From NCBI GenBank assembly GCA_934533075.1, contig CAKTBJ010000013.1, positions 1 through 64,000 of the forward strand: 64,000 nt of DNA, given 5' to 3'. Of the stretch, positions 28,596 through 39,317 are shown piece by piece. Source of the stretch: an uncultured Paracoccus sp. Lineage in GTDB: Bacteria > Pseudomonadota > Alphaproteobacteria > Rhodobacterales > Rhodobacteraceae. Both the position numbers and the translations under genes were made by a program. The notes under the pieces were generated by a model. It did not search any database and was not told where the DNA came from. It worked only from the letters and a program-made list of their open reading frames with translations. Position 1 is the first letter of the stretch; each line of letters begins with the position of its first letter.

Positions 28596-29351
28596 ATGAA
28601 CGACCGCTATTTCCAGCCCGTCCGCGTGCTGCTGCCCAGCGAAGAGGTCGCGCGCCGGATTTCCGACGCCATCCGCACCGGCAGCTTCCGGGTGGGCAGC
28701 CGGCTGCCGTCCGAGCGGCGGCTGGCCGAACAGATGTCGGTCAGCCGCCGCACGGTGCGCGAGGCGGTGCGGATGCTGGTCGAGCAGGGCGTGCTGGTGG
28801 TGCGTCCCGGCTCGGGCGGCGGCATCTTCGTGGCCAGCGAGGACGTGCCGCTGGACATCATCCTCGACATGCCGCAGATGCGCCCCGGTGAGATCGACGA
28901 CGCGCTGGAGATGCGGCGGCTGATCCTGCCCTGGGTGGTGCAGATCGCCGCCCGCTATGCCGGCGACGACGATTTCGAGCGGCTGCGCGCCGCCATCGCC
29001 TTCGGCCGTGCCAGCCTGCCGGCCGAGGGGGAAAAGATCACCCCGCAGGCCATCAACCTGGTCATCATCGCGACGATGCGCTTCGATCTGGCGCTGGCCG
29101 AGGCCACCCGCAACCTGGTGGTGCGCCAGTTGATGGAGCAGTTGCTGCACTGGATCGAGCCGCTTCGCCACCGCACCCTGCACCGCCCCGAGGATCTGGC
29201 GTTGTCGCTGGACCTGGTGGACGAGATGCTGGAGGCCATCGAGCGCGCCGACCCGGACCATATCGCGCGCATCACCGAGCGCCGGCTGAGCATCCTTGAA
29301 AACGCGCTGGAACAGCATACCGGCCGCCGCATGCGCCGCAACCGGCGCTGA
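28596..29351 (+). CDS. FadR-subfamily GntR transcriptional regulator
   Basis: A 251-residue regulator: N-terminal winged helix (residues about 12-78) with GSRLPSERRLAEQMSVSRRTVREAVRMLVEQGVLVVRPGSGGGIFV, then an all-helical FCD ligand domain with DALEMRRLILPWVVQIAARYA and HRPEDLALSLDLVDEMLEAIERADPDHI. FCD domains bind metal and carboxylic acids. As the last gene of the importer cluster it probably represses the block from 21.4 to 28.6 kb; the dyad at 22532-22552 is its best candidate site. Ligand unknown, likely the imported acid. Confidence 0.87.
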   Translation: MNDRYFQPVRVLLPSEEVARRISDAIRTGSFRVGSRLPSERRLAEQMSVSRRTVREAVRMLVEQGVLVVRPGSGGGIFVASEDVPLDIILDMPQMRPGEIDDALEMRRLILPWVVQIAARYAGDDDFERLRAAIAFGRASLPAEGEKITPQAINLVIIATMRFDLALAEATRNLVVRQLMEQLLHWIEPLRHRTLHRPEDLALSLDLVDEMLEAIERADPDHIARITERRLSILENALEQHTGRRMRRNRR

Positions 29352-29703
29352 CCGGGGGCGGGGCCGGATGTCCGGCGCCGCGTTTCGCGCCCTTCTGCCG
29401 GACCATCGCCGGGAAGCGTAGCGGGCTTTCCCCCTCGCGCTCCGGCCCGCGCAGGCGATCCGATGACCTTGCGCCTTCGGCTTGCGGGGAGATCGGCCGA
29501 TGGACCGGCTGTTCCGGGTGCCGGCCGTGCAGGCGCCGCGACGGCAGGGCCGCCTTCCGAAGCGCCCGATGCCCCGATGCGCAGCTTGCGGTCGGCACGG
29601 CCTGCATGATGCCGCCTGTGCTTTGGATGCCGCCGGGTGCGGCCCAAGGGACGATTGGTGGCCGGTGCCGACGTTGATCCGCGCGGCCACGCCGCCGCGG
29701 CGG

Positions 29704-29723
29704 GGACCATCCGACGATGGTCC
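29704..29723 (-). terminator. Hairpin downstream of tRNA-Gly
   Basis: Perfect 8-bp arms GGACCATC/GATGGTCC with a 4-nt centre, 30 bp past the tRNA-Gly 3' end in the direction of its transcription. No T tract, so it could also be a protein-binding dyad. The rest of 29352-29752 shows no recognisable gene. Confidence 0.4.
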
Positions 29724-29752
29724 GAACATCATTCTTCGATTGTCTGTAAAAC

Positions 29753-29827
29753 TGGAGCGGGCGATGAGATTCGAACTCACGACCCTAACCTTGGCAAGGT
29801 TATGCTCTACCCCTGAGCTACGCCCGC
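29753..29827 (-). tRNA. tRNA-Gly (anticodon GCC), CCA encoded
   Basis: Minus-strand cloverleaf: acceptor GCGGGCG/CGCCCGC, D arm GTAGCTCAGGGGTAGAGC, anticodon loop TTGCCAA on TAACC/GGTTA, T arm with GAGTTCGAATCTC, discriminator T (usual for glycine tRNA) and encoded CCA at 29753-29755. Confidence 0.95.
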
Positions 29828-29865
29828 ACTCCGTTTTCCAGCAGCATCCGCCGCCGGTGAGGGGG

Positions 29866-29894
29866 TGTTTAGTGCCCTCCGCCGACCCCTGCAA
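29866..29894 (-). promoter_or_regulatory. Likely promoter of tRNA-Gly
   Basis: On the minus strand TTGCAG (29894-29889) and TAAACA (29871-29866) are separated by 17 bp, with the -10-like box 38 bp before the mature tRNA. It lies in the gap after the amidohydrolase stop. Confidence 0.45.
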
Positions 29895-29958
29895 GAGGAA
29901 AATCGCGCCCCCGCCGAAGATTTTTTCCGCCCCGCCAAATGCCTTGGCAGGGCAGGGG

Positions 29959-31626
29959 TCAGGCGGCGTAGACCACCCTTCCGTCGCAGATGGTCATGGC
30001 GATCCGTGCCGCCTCGCGCCCTTCGGCCAGCCCGGCGATGTCGCCCGAAATCAGCGTGATGTCACCCTGCATGCCGCGCTGGATGCGCCCGCGCCGGGCT
30101 TCGGCGAACTCGGCCCGCGCGCCGGCCGCGGTATAGGCGGCAAGGGTCTGGTCCAGCGTCAGCCGCTGGTCCATCACCCCCGGCCCCCAGGGCTGGCGGG
30201 CCAGCGCCCAATGGATCGCGTCCAGCGGGTCGATGGGCGAGACCGGCCAGTCGGTCGAGAAGACCAGCGGCACGCCCGCCTCGTGGATGCGCCGCCAGGG
30301 ATAGGCCCAGGGCCAGCGGTCGCGCCCGATGATCGAGATCATCGGCTCCAGCGGCCAGCCCGACAGGCCCGGCGGATGCGTGGGCTGCATCGAGGCGGTC
30401 ACGCCCAGCGATTTCAGCCGGGGCAGGTCGTCGGGATGCAGCAGCTCGATATGCTCGATCCGGTGGCGCGAATCGCGGGTGCCATTGGCATGGCGGGCGG
30501 CCTCGTAGCCGTCCAGTGTGGCCCGCACCGCGCCGTCGCCCACGCAATGCACGCTGATCTGAAGGTCCAGCCGGTCGGCCTCGATGCAGATGGCGTTGAA
30601 CAGATCCTGCGGGAACAAGGGGTTGCCGTGGGTGCCCGTATCGGCATAGGGATCGACCAGCAGCGCGGTATGGGTGTCCAGCACCCCGTCCATGAACATC
30701 TTGATGCGCCCGAATCGCAGCATGTCGCCGCGCCGGCCAAGGCCCTGTGCCGCCTCCAGCCCCGGACCCCAGGGCAGGGCCATGTGCACATGCTCCGGTC
30801 CCTGCCGCGAGGTCAGCACCAGGGGCGAGGAGGCGCGGATCGGCAATTCGTCGGCCTCGGCCAGTTCGCGCAGCAGGCCGGCCTGCCAGTCGTTGCCGTC
30901 CATGCTGGTCACGCCGGTCAGCCCGTGCCGCGCCGCCCACATCAGCGAGTCGATGATCAATTGCCGGTCATGGGCGCGCTCGGCCGGCGTGGGTTCGGTA
31001 TAGGGCATGTCGCCCCGCAGCCCCATATCCTCGCGCCCGCCGGTGGGACCGTGGCGCTTGACCAGGGTCATGGCGCCGAATTCCACCAGCTCGCCGGTGG
31101 CGAGGCCGTCGGCGCCCATCACCACCTCGGCCCCCGGACCGGCATCGCCGCCATGCAGGATGCCGGCCTTGCGCAGGGCCGCCGTATTCGCCCAGGCGCA
31201 ATGAAAATCCGGCGCGGCCAGATAGATCGGCCGGTCGGGCAGGATCGCGTCGAGGTCGTGGCGGGTCAGGTTCTTTGGCCCGATCACCTGATACTTGCAG
31301 CCGAAGCCGGTCAGCATGAAGTCGCCGGGCCGGGCGGCATCGGCGGCGCGGATGGCCTCGGTCAGCGCCTCGCGGCCCATGACCGCGCTGCAATCAATGG
31401 CGCGCAGCGTGGCGCCGCCGGAAAAGATGTGGATGTGGCTCTCGACCAGCCCCGGCAGCGCCCAGGCACCGCCCGCGTCGATCACCCGCACCCCCGGCCC
31501 GCGCAAGGCCCGCGCCTCGGCCCCCAGCGCCACGATGCGCCCCTCGGCGATGGCGATGGCGTCGGTGGCGCCGCCCTCGGTCAGCGAGGGCCAGCTTTTG
31601 CAGTTCTCGATGATCAGGTCGGCCAT
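29959..31626 (-). CDS. YtcJ-like metal-dependent amidohydrolase
   Basis: A 555-residue amidohydrolase-superfamily enzyme. The metal HxH lies in GLVESHIHIF near residues 60-68; further ligands fit ISVHCVGDGAVR (about 350), HRIEHIELL (about 383) and FSTDWPVSP (about 460), as in the YtcJ/NfdA-type group. Such proteins hydrolyse amide or formamide bonds of small molecules; substrates are mostly unknown. It lies 50 bp downstream of the polyamine-type binding protein on the same strand, so it may process an imported amine or amide. Cytoplasmic, no signal peptide. Confidence 0.8.
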   Translation of the reverse strand: MADLIIENCKSWPSLTEGGATDAIAIAEGRIVALGAEARALRGPGVRVIDAGGAWALPGLVESHIHIFSGGATLRAIDCSAVMGREALTEAIRAADAARPGDFMLTGFGCKYQVIGPKNLTRHDLDAILPDRPIYLAAPDFHCAWANTAALRKAGILHGGDAGPGAEVVMGADGLATGELVEFGAMTLVKRHGPTGGREDMGLRGDMPYTEPTPAERAHDRQLIIDSLMWAARHGLTGVTSMDGNDWQAGLLRELAEADELPIRASSPLVLTSRQGPEHVHMALPWGPGLEAAQGLGRRGDMLRFGRIKMFMDGVLDTHTALLVDPYADTGTHGNPLFPQDLFNAICIEADRLDLQISVHCVGDGAVRATLDGYEAARHANGTRDSRHRIEHIELLHPDDLPRLKSLGVTASMQPTHPPGLSGWPLEPMISIIGRDRWPWAYPWRRIHEAGVPLVFSTDWPVSPIDPLDAIHWALARQPWGPGVMDQRLTLDQTLAAYTAAGARAEFAEARRGRIQRGMQGDITLISGDIAGLAEGREAARIAMTICDGRVVYAA

Positions 31627-31643
31627 GATGCCCCCTTTGAGGC

Positions 31644-31670
31644 GGCGCGGCAGGGTCGCCCCGCCGCGCC
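31644..31670 (-). other. Hairpin between the binding-protein and amidohydrolase genes
   Basis: Perfect 8-bp arms GGCGCGGC/GCCGCGCC with an 11-nt loop, just past the binding-protein stop. No T tract follows, so partial termination or mRNA stabilisation is likelier than full termination. Confidence 0.4.
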
Positions 31671-31676
31671 CGCAGC

Positions 31677-32702
31677 CTATTTCTGCAATTCGGTCCAGAT
31701 GGCGGTCATGTATTCGTAGCCCTTGCCCTGGCAGCGTTGCAGGAAGTGGCCGTTGGCGAGGATCTCGTCGGGGATGTTGACCTCGGGCGCGGTGCGCATA
31801 TCCTCCGGCAGGAATTCCTCCGATCCGGTGATGCCGTTGGAATACTTGGCGAAATCCGAGAACATCGCCGCGTTTTCCGGCTGCATCGCGAATTCAAGGA
31901 AACGATAGGCGTTATCGGTGTTGCGGGCATCCGACAGGATGGCCAGGCTGTCCATGAACATCGGGAAGCCCTGCACCGGGAAGCCATAGGCCACGTCCGG
32001 GTTGCCCAGCCGCGCCCGCATCCCGGCGCCGTTCCAGGTGATCGAGCCGGCGATGTTGCCGTTGGTCAGCGGCTCGATGGCGGAATATTCCATCGAGATC
32101 CATTTCGGCTTCGCCGCCATCAGCATGTCGCGCACGCGCTTGAGGACCTCCAGATCCTCGGTGCAGTATTCGCCGCCCTGGTTGAAGATCGCCAGCGACA
32201 TCACGTCCGACATTTCCGGGATCACGTTCAGCTTGCCGGCCAGTTCCTCCGGCGGGTCGAACACCACGTTGGAATCGTTGATGTCGCCGCCATAGACCTT
32301 GGTGTTCACCGCCAGAGCGGTCACGCCCCACAGATAGGGGATCGAGTATTTGCGGCCGGGGTCCCATTCCACGTCAACCCAGCGTTCCGCGATATTGCCG
32401 AAGCTGGGAAGTTTTGCGTGGTCCAACTCCTGGATCAGGCCCTTTTCGGCAAAGACCAGCACATAGTTGGCCGAGGGCACCACGATGTCGAAGCCATGCC
32501 CGCCGGCCTCGACCTTGGCCAGCGCGGCGTCGTTGCTGTCGTAATCGGTGATGGTGACCTTGATGCCGGTCTCGGCCTCGAACTTCTTGATTGCCTCGGG
32601 ATTGGTGTAATTGCCCCAGGTGAAGATGTTCAGTTCCCCCTCGGCAAGGGCCGGGGTGGCGAGGGCCGCCAGCATGGCGGTGGTGGCGAGGAATTTCATC
32701 AT
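31677..32702 (-). CDS. Polyamine-type ABC importer, periplasmic binding protein (PotD/PotF-like)
   Basis: A 341-residue binding protein with a signal peptide ending ALA at about residue 20, then EGELNIFTWGNYTNPEAIKKFEAETGIKVTITDYDSND, the standard PotD/PotF start. YLWGVTALAVNT is also conserved. PotD/PotF proteins bind spermidine or putrescine, but many alphaproteobacterial members bind other cations or amino-acid derivatives. Last of four importer genes in the order ATPase, permease, permease, binding protein. Agmatinase at 1.4 kb makes putrescine, but there is no physical link. Confidence 0.85.
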   Translation of the reverse strand: MMKFLATTAMLAALATPALAEGELNIFTWGNYTNPEAIKKFEAETGIKVTITDYDSNDAALAKVEAGGHGFDIVVPSANYVLVFAEKGLIQELDHAKLPSFGNIAERWVDVEWDPGRKYSIPYLWGVTALAVNTKVYGGDINDSNVVFDPPEELAGKLNVIPEMSDVMSLAIFNQGGEYCTEDLEVLKRVRDMLMAAKPKWISMEYSAIEPLTNGNIAGSITWNGAGMRARLGNPDVAYGFPVQGFPMFMDSLAILSDARNTDNAYRFLEFAMQPENAAMFSDFAKYSNGITGSEEFLPEDMRTAPEVNIPDEILANGHFLQRCQGKGYEYMTAIWTELQK

Positions 32703-32724
32703 GGTCTCCCTGTTGATTATGGCT

Positions 32725-33534
32725 CTAGCGGCGGCGGTCGGCCCGGTTCAGCAGGCCGATCACGATCAGCAGCGTCACGGTGACGGCCAGCAGCGCCGCC
32801 GATATGGCGTTGATCTCCGGGCTGATGCCGCGCCGCAACTGGCCCAGCATCCAGGTGGGCAGGGTCTCCTGCCCGGCGGATTTGACGAATTGCGTAATCA
32901 CCACGTCGTCGAGGCTGATGACGAAGGCCAGCATCGCCCCCGCCGCCACGCCCGGTCCCAACAGCGGCAGGGTGACATGGCGGAAGGTTTGCCAGCCGTT
33001 GGCGTAGAGGTCGGCGGCGGCGGATTCCATCGTCAGGTCCATCCCCTCCAGCCGGGCGCGGATCGGCAGATAGGCGAAGGGAATGCAGAAGGCCGAATGC
33101 GCCAGGATCAGATAGCCGAGGCCGGAATAGCCCGTCGCCACCTTGACGGCGGCGAACACGATCAGCAGGGCCACGGCCGTCACCACCTCGGGCACCATCA
33201 GCGGCTGGTTGATCATCACATAGATCAGCGTCATGCCCCGGAACTTGCGCACCCGCGTGGTGCCCAGCGCGGCCGCCGTCGCCACCGCCGTGGCGATCAG
33301 CGAGGCCGAAGCCGCCAGCACCAGCGAGCGGATGGTGGCGTCCTTGACGGCGGTGTTCTCCCACGCGACCCCATACCAGCGCAGCGAGAATCCCCGCCAG
33401 ACCGCGATGGAATCGCCGCCGTTGAAACTGTAGATGACCACGGTGATGATCGGCAGGTAAAGCAGCACGATCGCCGTCACCGCGACGGTGGCGAAGCCGG
33501 GCATCCGGCTGGCCGAGAATTGCGGCCTAGCCAT
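32725..33534 (-). CDS. Polyamine-type ABC importer permease (PotC-like)
   Basis: A 269-residue membrane protein with six hydrophobic segments; LYLPIITVVIYSFN, VMINQPLMVPEVVTAVALL and the coupling loop ESAAADLYANGWQTFRHVTLPLLGPG are PotC features. The ATG at 33534 is preferred over an upstream one because it starts within the PotB-like stop (8-bp overlap) and begins MARPQF. Confidence 0.85.
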   Translation of the reverse strand: MARPQFSASRMPGFATVAVTAIVLLYLPIITVVIYSFNGGDSIAVWRGFSLRWYGVAWENTAVKDATIRSLVLAASASLIATAVATAAALGTTRVRKFRGMTLIYVMINQPLMVPEVVTAVALLIVFAAVKVATGYSGLGYLILAHSAFCIPFAYLPIRARLEGMDLTMESAAADLYANGWQTFRHVTLPLLGPGVAAGAMLAFVISLDDVVITQFVKSAGQETLPTWMLGQLRRGISPEINAISAALLAVTVTLLIVIGLLNRADRRR

Positions 33535-34444
33535 GCTGCGACCCCTCGTCATTGGTGGCGGCGCGGACATAGGCCACCAGCGCCACCGCCACGATCAGCA
33601 GCAGCAGCATCGAGAACGCGGCGCCCAGCGGCCAGTTGCGGCCCTGCCCGAATTGCAGCTCGATGAAGTTGCCCAGCATCATCTTCTTGCCGCCGCCCAG
33701 CACGCGCGGGGTGACATAGGCGCCCAGCGAGGGCACGAAGACCAGGATGGACCCGGCGATGACCCCCGGCCGGGTGATCGGCAGCACCACCCGGCGCAGC
33801 AACTGCCAGCGGCTGGCGTAAAGGTCGTGCCCGGCCTCCATCAGCGTCATGTCCATGCGCTCGATGGTGGAATACAGCGGCAGCACCATCAGCGGCAGAT
33901 AGACATAGGCCATGCCGATCAGCACGGCGGCGTCGGTATACATGATTTGGATCGGCTGGCCGATCAGGCCCAGCCGGATCAGCACGGTGTTCAGCACGCC
34001 CTCGTTGCGGATGATCTCGCCGATGGCGAAGGTGCGGATCAGCAGGTTGGTCCAGAAGGGGATGGTGATCAGGAACATCCACATCGGGCGCCGGTGCGGC
34101 GCGCGGGTGGCGATGAACCAGGCGGTCGGAAAGCCCACCAGCAGGCAGATCGCCGTGGTCAGCAGCGACAGCGAGACCGAGCGCCACAGGATTACCAGAT
34201 GCGCGTCGGCCCATTGCATGCTGCCGTCGAAGATGTCGCGGGTCAGGAACAGCCCGCGCCAGGCGTCCAGCGTCACCGGACCCTGCACGCCGGAGAAGTC
34301 GCCCGGCGTCAGGAAGGAATAGACCAGCACGATCAGCAGCGGCCCGGAGGCGGCCAGCGTCAGGATGATCAGCGCCGGTGTCGAGAGCAGCCAGCTCCGG
34401 CGTGTCTCTCGCGCGCGGGCGCGGATTTCGGCCGGGCTGTTCAT
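33527..34444 (-). CDS. Polyamine-type ABC importer permease (PotB-like)
   Basis: A 305-residue membrane protein; [40 protein letters not shown] and [25 protein letters not shown] (coupling loop) match PotB. The start overlaps the ATPase stop by 4 bp (ATGA). It pairs with the PotC-like permease. Confidence 0.87.
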   Translation of the reverse strand: MNSPAEIRARARETRRSWLLSTPALIILTLAASGPLLIVLVYSFLTPGDFSGVQGPVTLDAWRGLFLTRDIFDGSMQWADAHLVILWRSVSLSLLTTAICLLVGFPTAWFIATRAPHRRPMWMFLITIPFWTNLLIRTFAIGEIIRNEGVLNTVLIRLGLIGQPIQIMYTDAAVLIGMAYVYLPLMVLPLYSTIERMDMTLMEAGHDLYASRWQLLRRVVLPITRPGVIAGSILVFVPSLGAYVTPRVLGGGKKMMLGNFIELQFGQGRNWPLGAAFSMLLLLIVAVALVAYVRAATNDEGSQHG

Positions 34445-35526
34445 TCGGTCAGCACCTGCGCCGCGCCGGGCGCGATGCGCAGGCCCGTGCGGCTGCCCTT
34501 TTCGGGCGGCGCGCCGGCCAGCGAGGGCAGGCGCAGCACCACCGGCGTGCCGTCGTCCAGCACCAGGTTCACATGGTTGTCGGTGCCCAGATAGACCGCG
34601 CCCGAGACCGTGGCCGGAATGGCACCGGGATCGGATTCGGCGACCAGCGACAACTGTTCGGGGCGGATGGCGATGGTGGCGCTGCCCGCGGGCGCCCCGG
34701 TCGGCACCGCGATGTCGCCGCCCGCCGCCAGCCGCGCGGTCCCGCCCTCGACCCGCGCCGGCAGGAAATTGGTCTCGCCGATGAAGTCGGCCACGAATCG
34801 GTTGACCGGGCGGGTATAAATCTCGTGCGGGGTGCCGATCTGCTGGACCTCGCCCGCCGACATGACCGCGATGCGGTCGCTCATCGTCAGCGCCTCCTCC
34901 TGGTCGTGGGTGACGAAGACGAAGGTGATGCCGGTCTCGTATTGCAGGCGCTTCAGCTCCGACTGCATTTCCTTGCGCAGTTTGAGGTCCAGCGCCGAAA
35001 GCGGCTCGTCCAGCAGCAGCACCTCGGGCGCGGGGGCCAGGGCGCGGGCCAGCGCCACGCGCTGCTTCTGTCCGCCCGACATCTGCGCGGGGCGGCGGTC
35101 GGCCAGCTTTTCCAGCCGCACCATCGCGATCATCTGGCGGGTGCGCTCGGCGATCTCGGCCTTGGGGCGGCCCAGCATCTTCAGGCCGAAGCCGATATTC
35201 TCGGCCACGGTCAGGTGCGGGAACAGCGCATAGTTCTGAAACACCGTGTTCACCCGCCGCCGGTTCGGCGGCAGGTCGGTGATGTCGCGGCCCGACAGCA
35301 GCAGCTCGCCCGCCGTGGGCAGGTCGAAGCCGGCGATCATGCGCAGAAGGGTGGTCTTGCCGCAGCCCGAGGGGCCGAGAAGCGTGAAGAACTCGCCCTG
35401 GGCGACGGTCAGGCTGACATCGGTCAGGGCGGTGACGGCGTTCGGGCCGGCACCGAAGGTCTTGACCAGGTTGCGCCCCTCGATGGCGGGAACGGCTGCC
35501 CCCTGCGCTGCGTGCTGACTGCCCAC
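34441..35526 (-). CDS. Polyamine-type ABC importer ATPase (PotA-like), GTG start
   Basis: A 361-residue ATPase: Walker [10 protein letters not shown] near 49-57, [17 protein letters not shown], signature [15 protein letters not shown], Walker [14 protein letters not shown]-loop FVTHDQEEA, then a C-terminal TOBE domain with AIRPEQLSL. The open frame continues upstream, but a strong GGGAGGA lies 5 bp before GTG at 35526 and family homology begins right after, so the GTG start is chosen. First gene of the importer operon. Confidence 0.87.
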   Translation of the reverse strand: MGSQHAAQGAAVPAIEGRNLVKTFGAGPNAVTALTDVSLTVAQGEFFTLLGPSGCGKTTLLRMIAGFDLPTAGELLLSGRDITDLPPNRRRVNTVFQNYALFPHLTVAENIGFGLKMLGRPKAEIAERTRQMIAMVRLEKLADRRPAQMSGGQKQRVALARALAPAPEVLLLDEPLSALDLKLRKEMQSELKRLQYETGITFVFVTHDQEEALTMSDRIAVMSAGEVQQIGTPHEIYTRPVNRFVADFIGETNFLPARVEGGTARLAAGGDIAVPTGAPAGSATIAIRPEQLSLVAESDPGAIPATVSGAVYLGTDNHVNLVLDDGTPVVLRLPSLAGAPPEKGSRTGLRIAPGAAQVLTE

Positions 35527-35643
35527 AATCGTCCTCCCATCCCGTAGGCGCAGCTTTGCAAGCAGCCCTGCGCATTGCAAGCGTTTTGCGGGACAGGGGG
35601 CGGGGTTGCGCCGGCCCGCCGGAACCGGCCGGACAGGGCGGGG

Positions 35644-35676
35644 AAAAACGGGCGGCGCGCCGTCGCGGCCGCCCGT
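35644..35676 (-). terminator. Rho-independent terminator of putA
   Basis: On the minus strand 9-bp arms ACGGGCGGC/GCCGCCCGT enclose an 11-nt loop and run into five T residues (35648-35644). It begins 23 bp after the putA stop and separates putA from the importer operon on the same strand. Confidence 0.85.
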
Positions 35677-35698
35677 CGTCAGGTGCCCGCGGGGGCGA

Positions 35699-38600
35699 TC
35701 AGCCGCCCAGCGCCAGCAGCGCGGCATTGCCGCCGGCGGCGGTGGTATCGACCGAGACGTGACGCTCCAGCATGCAGCGCGCGGTGATGTCGGCACCGGT
35801 CAGCAGCGGCAGGATGGCGCCGTCGCGCGCCGCCAGCGCCTTGCGCAGCGCCCGCAGCCGCGCGCCGTCGCCCCGGCAGGCCACGCCGGCAAAGCCGGTC
35901 AGCGTGGCGACGGCCCCGGCCGGCACCATCTCGCCCGGCAGTTCCAGCGGCACGGCGCCGGCGCGGCGCACCTGCTGGGCCTGCGCCGCAGCCTGCGCCG
36001 GCGTCGGGCCGAGGCACAGGATCACCCCCCGGCCATAGCGCGACAACTGGTTGCTCTCGCCGGTGGGGCCGGGCATGGTCAGCGTCTCGACGGGGGTGGA
36101 CTGGGCTGTCTGCGCGGCGATCCTCAGCCCGTCGATGCGCGCCTGGATGTCGCCGGTTTCCAGCGGCCTGGCGGGTGCCGTGGGGGTCGCGTCCCCGGCC
36201 GCGTCCGCCTGCCGGGTGAAGGCCGGGACATAGGACGGGCCGCCGGCCTTGGGGCCGGTCCCCGAAAGCCCCTCGCCGCCGAAGGGCTGGCTGCCGACGA
36301 TGGCGCCGATCTGGTTGCGGTTGACGTAGACGTTGCCGATATGCATGCGCGATGCGATGTCCTCGACCCGCCCGCCGATGCGCGAATGCAGGCCGAAGGT
36401 CAGGCCGTAGCCGCGCCCGTTGATGGCGTCGATCACCTTGTCCAGATCCTCGGCGCGGTAGGTGGCGACATGCAGGACGGGGCCGAAGATCTCCTTGTCC
36501 AGCGCCTCGATGCCGGGCAGGCGGATCACCGTGGGCGGCACGAAATGGCCGTCAGTGGGCGCGGCCACCTGATGCAGCACCCGGCCCTGCGCGCGCATGG
36601 CCTCGACATGCTCCATGATGCCGGCCTTGGCCTTGCCGTCGATGACCGGGCCGACATCGGTTTCCGCCAGCCAGGGATCGCCGACCCGCAGCTGGTCCAT
36701 CGCCCCGAACAGCATCTTCAGCATGCCGTCCGCCACGTCCTGTTGCAGATACAGGATGCGCAGCGCCGAGCACCGCTGCCCCGCCGACTGGAAGCTGGAG
36801 GCCAGCACGTCGCGCACCACCTGCTCGGGCAGGGCGGTGCTGTCCACGATCATCGCGTTCAGGCCGCCGGTCTCGGCGATCAGGGGCGCGTCGGGGGCCA
36901 TCGCCTCGGCCATGCTGGCATGGATGCCCTGCGCCGTCGCGGTCGAGCCGGTGAAGACCACGCCCGCCACCGCATCGGTGCCGGTCAGCACCGGACCCAG
37001 CGCCGAGCCGCGCCCCGGCAGCAGTTGCAGCGCATTGCGCGGCACCCCGGCGCGGTGCAGCAGTTGCACGGCCAGATGCGCCATCAGGCTGGTGGTTTCG
37101 GCCGGCTTGGCCAGCACGGCATTGCCGGCGGCCAGCGCGGCGGCGACCTGCCCGGTGAAGATCGCCAGCGGGAAGTTCCAGGGCGAGATCGCCGTCACCA
37201 CGCCCAGGGGCGCGCCCAGGCCGTCCTTGCGGGCCTCGGCGGCGTAGTAATACAGGAAATCGACGGCCTCGCGCAGCTCGGCCACGGCGTCCTGCATGCT
37301 CTTGCCGGCCTCGCGCGCCAGAATGGCAAAGATTTCCGGGGCATTGGCCTCGTAGAGGCGGGCGGCTCCCTCAAGGATCGCCGCGCGCTCGGCCACGGGC
37401 GCATCCCACGGGCGGGCGGCACCGATGGCGGCGCGGGCCTGCGCCTCGCTGGAACGATGCACCTCGCCCAGCCGGTCGCCGGGACGGGCGGGGTTGGTGA
37501 CGGGCACCACCTCGCCGGCCTCGGCCGCGATGCCCTCGGCCAGGATGGGCGCGGCGGTCCAAACCTTTTCGGCAAAGCCCGCCCGCCCGGCCTCATAGGC
37601 GGCCAGCGTCGCCGGCTCCTGCAATTCCAGCCCCTGCGAATTGGCGCGGCCGGGGGCGAACAGGTCGCGGGCGAATTTCAGCGAGGGGCTGCGCGAGGGG
37701 CCTGCCAGCCGGTCCCACGGGTCTTGCACCACGTCCGCCGGCGGCACCTTCGGGTCCACCACCTGGTTGACGAAGCTGGAATTGGCGCCGTTCTCCAGCA
37801 TGCGGCGGGCCAGATAGGCCAGCAGGTCCTTGTGCGGGCCGACCGGGGCATAGATGCGGCACTGCACATCGTTGTCGCGGGTGATGAGGTCGTAAAGCGC
37901 CTCGCCCATGCCGTGCAGGCGCTGGAACTCGAAGGCGCGCAGGTCCACCCCGCGCTCGGCGGCGATTTCCAGCACGCTGGCCGCCGAATGCGCGTTATGC
38001 GTGGCGAATTGCGGATAGATGCGGTCGGTCATGCCCAGCAGCTTGGCGGCATTGCACAGCCATGACACGTCCGTCGCCGCCTTGCGGGTAAAGACCGGAA
38101 AGCCCGCCAGCCCCTCGACCTGGGCGCGCTTGACCTCGCTGTCCCAATAGGCGCCCTTCACCAGCCGCACCATGATCTTGCGGTCCAGCCGCTGCGCCAG
38201 CGCATAAAGCCAGTCCAGCACCGGGGCGGCGCGCTTGGAATAGGCCTGCACGACCACGCCGAACCCGTCCCAGCCCGCCAGCGAGTGGTCCGACAGCACC
38301 GATTCGATCACGTCGAGGCTGATTTCCAGCCGGTTGGCCTCCTCGGCGTCGATGTTCAGGCCCATATCGGCGCGCGCGGCCATCTGGCACAGGCGCAGTA
38401 GGCGCGGGGCCAGCTCGGCCATCACCCGGTCGCCCTGCGTGGTCTGGTAACGCGGATGCAGCGCCGACAGCTTGACCGAGATGCCGGGATTGCTGCGGAT
38501 GTTGCCGCGCGTGGCCTCCTTGGCCAGCCGGGCGATGGCGTCGGAATAGGCTTTGTCGAAATGGTCGGCATCGGCCATCGTCATCGCCGCTTCGCCCAGC

Positions 38601-39184
38601 ATGTCGTAGCTGTAGGTGAAGCCGCGCTTGACCATGCCGGCGCCGCGCCTGATCGCCTCGTCGATGTCGCGGCCCAGGACGAAGGCATCGCCCATCTCGC
38701 GCATGGCGCGGCGGGTGGCGGTGCGGATCACCGGCGCGCCCAGCCGGCGGATGGCGCCGCGCAAGGCGGCCTCGTGGCCCAGGTCGGGCGCCAGCACGCG
38801 GCGGGTCAGCACCAGCCCTTCGGTCGCCGCGTTCACCAGCCGCGAGCCGGAGCCGCCGCGATGCTCGCGCCAGTCGCCGGCGCCGATCTTGTCCGCGATC
38901 AGCACGTCGGCGGTGGCCGCGTCCGGCACCCGCAGCAGCGCCTCGGCCATCGTCATCAGCGCCAGCCCTTCCTGCGTCGACAGCCCGTATTCGGCCAGAA
39001 AGCTTTCCATCAGCCCCGGCCGGGCGGCGTTGCGGATCTGCTCGACCAGCACGGCGGCGCGGGCGGCGGCCTTGCGGCGCGTGGCCTCGGAGGGCGCAAG
39101 GCGGTTCAGCGCCGCCAGCACATCGGCCTCCTCGGAGGCATAGGCGGCGCGCAGGGGCTGGCGATCGGCGGGGGACGAGGGCAT
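35699..39184 (-). CDS. putA: Bifunctional proline dehydrogenase / L-glutamate-gamma-semialdehyde dehydrogenase
   Basis: A 1161-residue PutA. The proline dehydrogenase barrel covers roughly residues 90-470 ([46 protein letters not shown]). The aldehyde dehydrogenase follows from about 530, with [35 protein letters not shown] and catalytic cysteine in [11 protein letters not shown] further C-terminal domain of about 130 residues follows [15 protein letters not shown]. The N-terminal ribbon-helix-helix DNA-binding domain of enteric PutA is absent, so it is not a self-repressor; regulation falls to the divergent Lrp-type gene. Oxidises proline to glutamate, feeding electrons to quinone and NAD. 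Confidence 0.95.
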   Translation of the reverse strand: MPSSPADRQPLRAAYASEEADVLAALNRLAPSEATRRKAAARAAVLVEQIRNAARPGLMESFLAEYGLSTQEGLALMTMAEALLRVPDAATADVLIADKIGAGDWREHRGGSGSRLVNAATEGLVLTRRVLAPDLGHEAALRGAIRRLGAPVIRTATRRAMREMGDAFVLGRDIDEAIRRGAGMVKRGFTYSYDMLGEAAMTMADADHFDKAYSDAIARLAKEATRGNIRSNPGISVKLSALHPRYQTTQGDRVMAELAPRLLRLCQMAARADMGLNIDAEEANRLEISLDVIESVLSDHSLAGWDGFGVVVQAYSKRAAPVLDWLYALAQRLDRKIMVRLVKGAYWDSEVKRAQVEGLAGFPVFTRKAATDVSWLCNAAKLLGMTDRIYPQFATHNAHSAASVLEIAAERGVDLRAFEFQRLHGMGEALYDLITRDNDVQCRIYAPVGPHKDLLAYLARRMLENGANSSFVNQVVDPKVPPADVVQDPWDRLAGPSRSPSLKFARDLFAPGRANSQGLELQEPATLAAYEAGRAGFAEKVWTAAPILAEGIAAEAGEVVPVTNPARPGDRLGEVHRSSEAQARAAIGAARPWDAPVAERAAILEGAARLYEANAPEIFAILAREAGKSMQDAVAELREAVDFLYYYAAEARKDGLGAPLGVVTAISPWNFPLAIFTGQVAAALAAGNAVLAKPAETTSLMAHLAVQLLHRAGVPRNALQLLPGRGSALGPVLTGTDAVAGVVFTGSTATAQGIHASMAEAMAPDAPLIAETGGLNAMIVDSTALPEQVVRDVLASSFQSAGQRCSALRILYLQQDVADGMLKMLFGAMDQLRVGDPWLAETDVGPVIDGKAKAGIMEHVEAMRAQGRVLHQVAAPTDGHFVPPTVIRLPGIEALDKEIFGPVLHVATYRAEDLDKVIDAINGRGYGLTFGLHSRIGGRVEDIASRMHIGNVYVNRNQIGAIVGSQPFGGEGLSGTGPKAGGPSYVPAFTRQADAAGDATPTAPARPLETGDIQARIDGLRIAAQTAQSTPVETLTMPGPTGESNQLSRYGRGVILCLGPTPAQAAAQAQQVRRAGAVPLELPGEMVPAGAVATLTGFAGVACRGDGARLRALRKALAARDGAILPLLTGADITARCMLERHVSVDTTAAGGNAALLALGG

Positions 39185-39317
39185 CGCAGGACTCCGAAAG
39201 GCTGGGGCGTTTCGCGGGACAATAAAGGTTTAGCCACGGGAAGTCCTCCTGTCGAGCGGGCTTCACGGGGCGGATCGGCCTATGATAAGCGTTCGGGCGG
39301 GCGAAAAGGGTGGCATG
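39185..39317. promoter_or_regulatory. Divergent putA/putR promoter region
   Basis: A 133-bp region between divergent starts. Its only AT-rich patch (ACAATAAAGGTTTAGCC, about 39220-39236) would place a TATTGT -10-like box for putA on the minus strand. Lrp-type regulators of putA bind such divergent regions in other alphaproteobacteria; no exact operator was delimited. Confidence 0.4.

Noticed and set aside
29352..29752. A gene fragment between the FadR-type regulator and tRNA-Gly
   Set aside because: All six frames were read; none shows recognisable motifs or a good ribosome site.
35606..38065. An 819-residue plus-strand frame opposite putA
   Set aside because: Antisense to a well-supported PutA; no ribosome site and low-complexity content.
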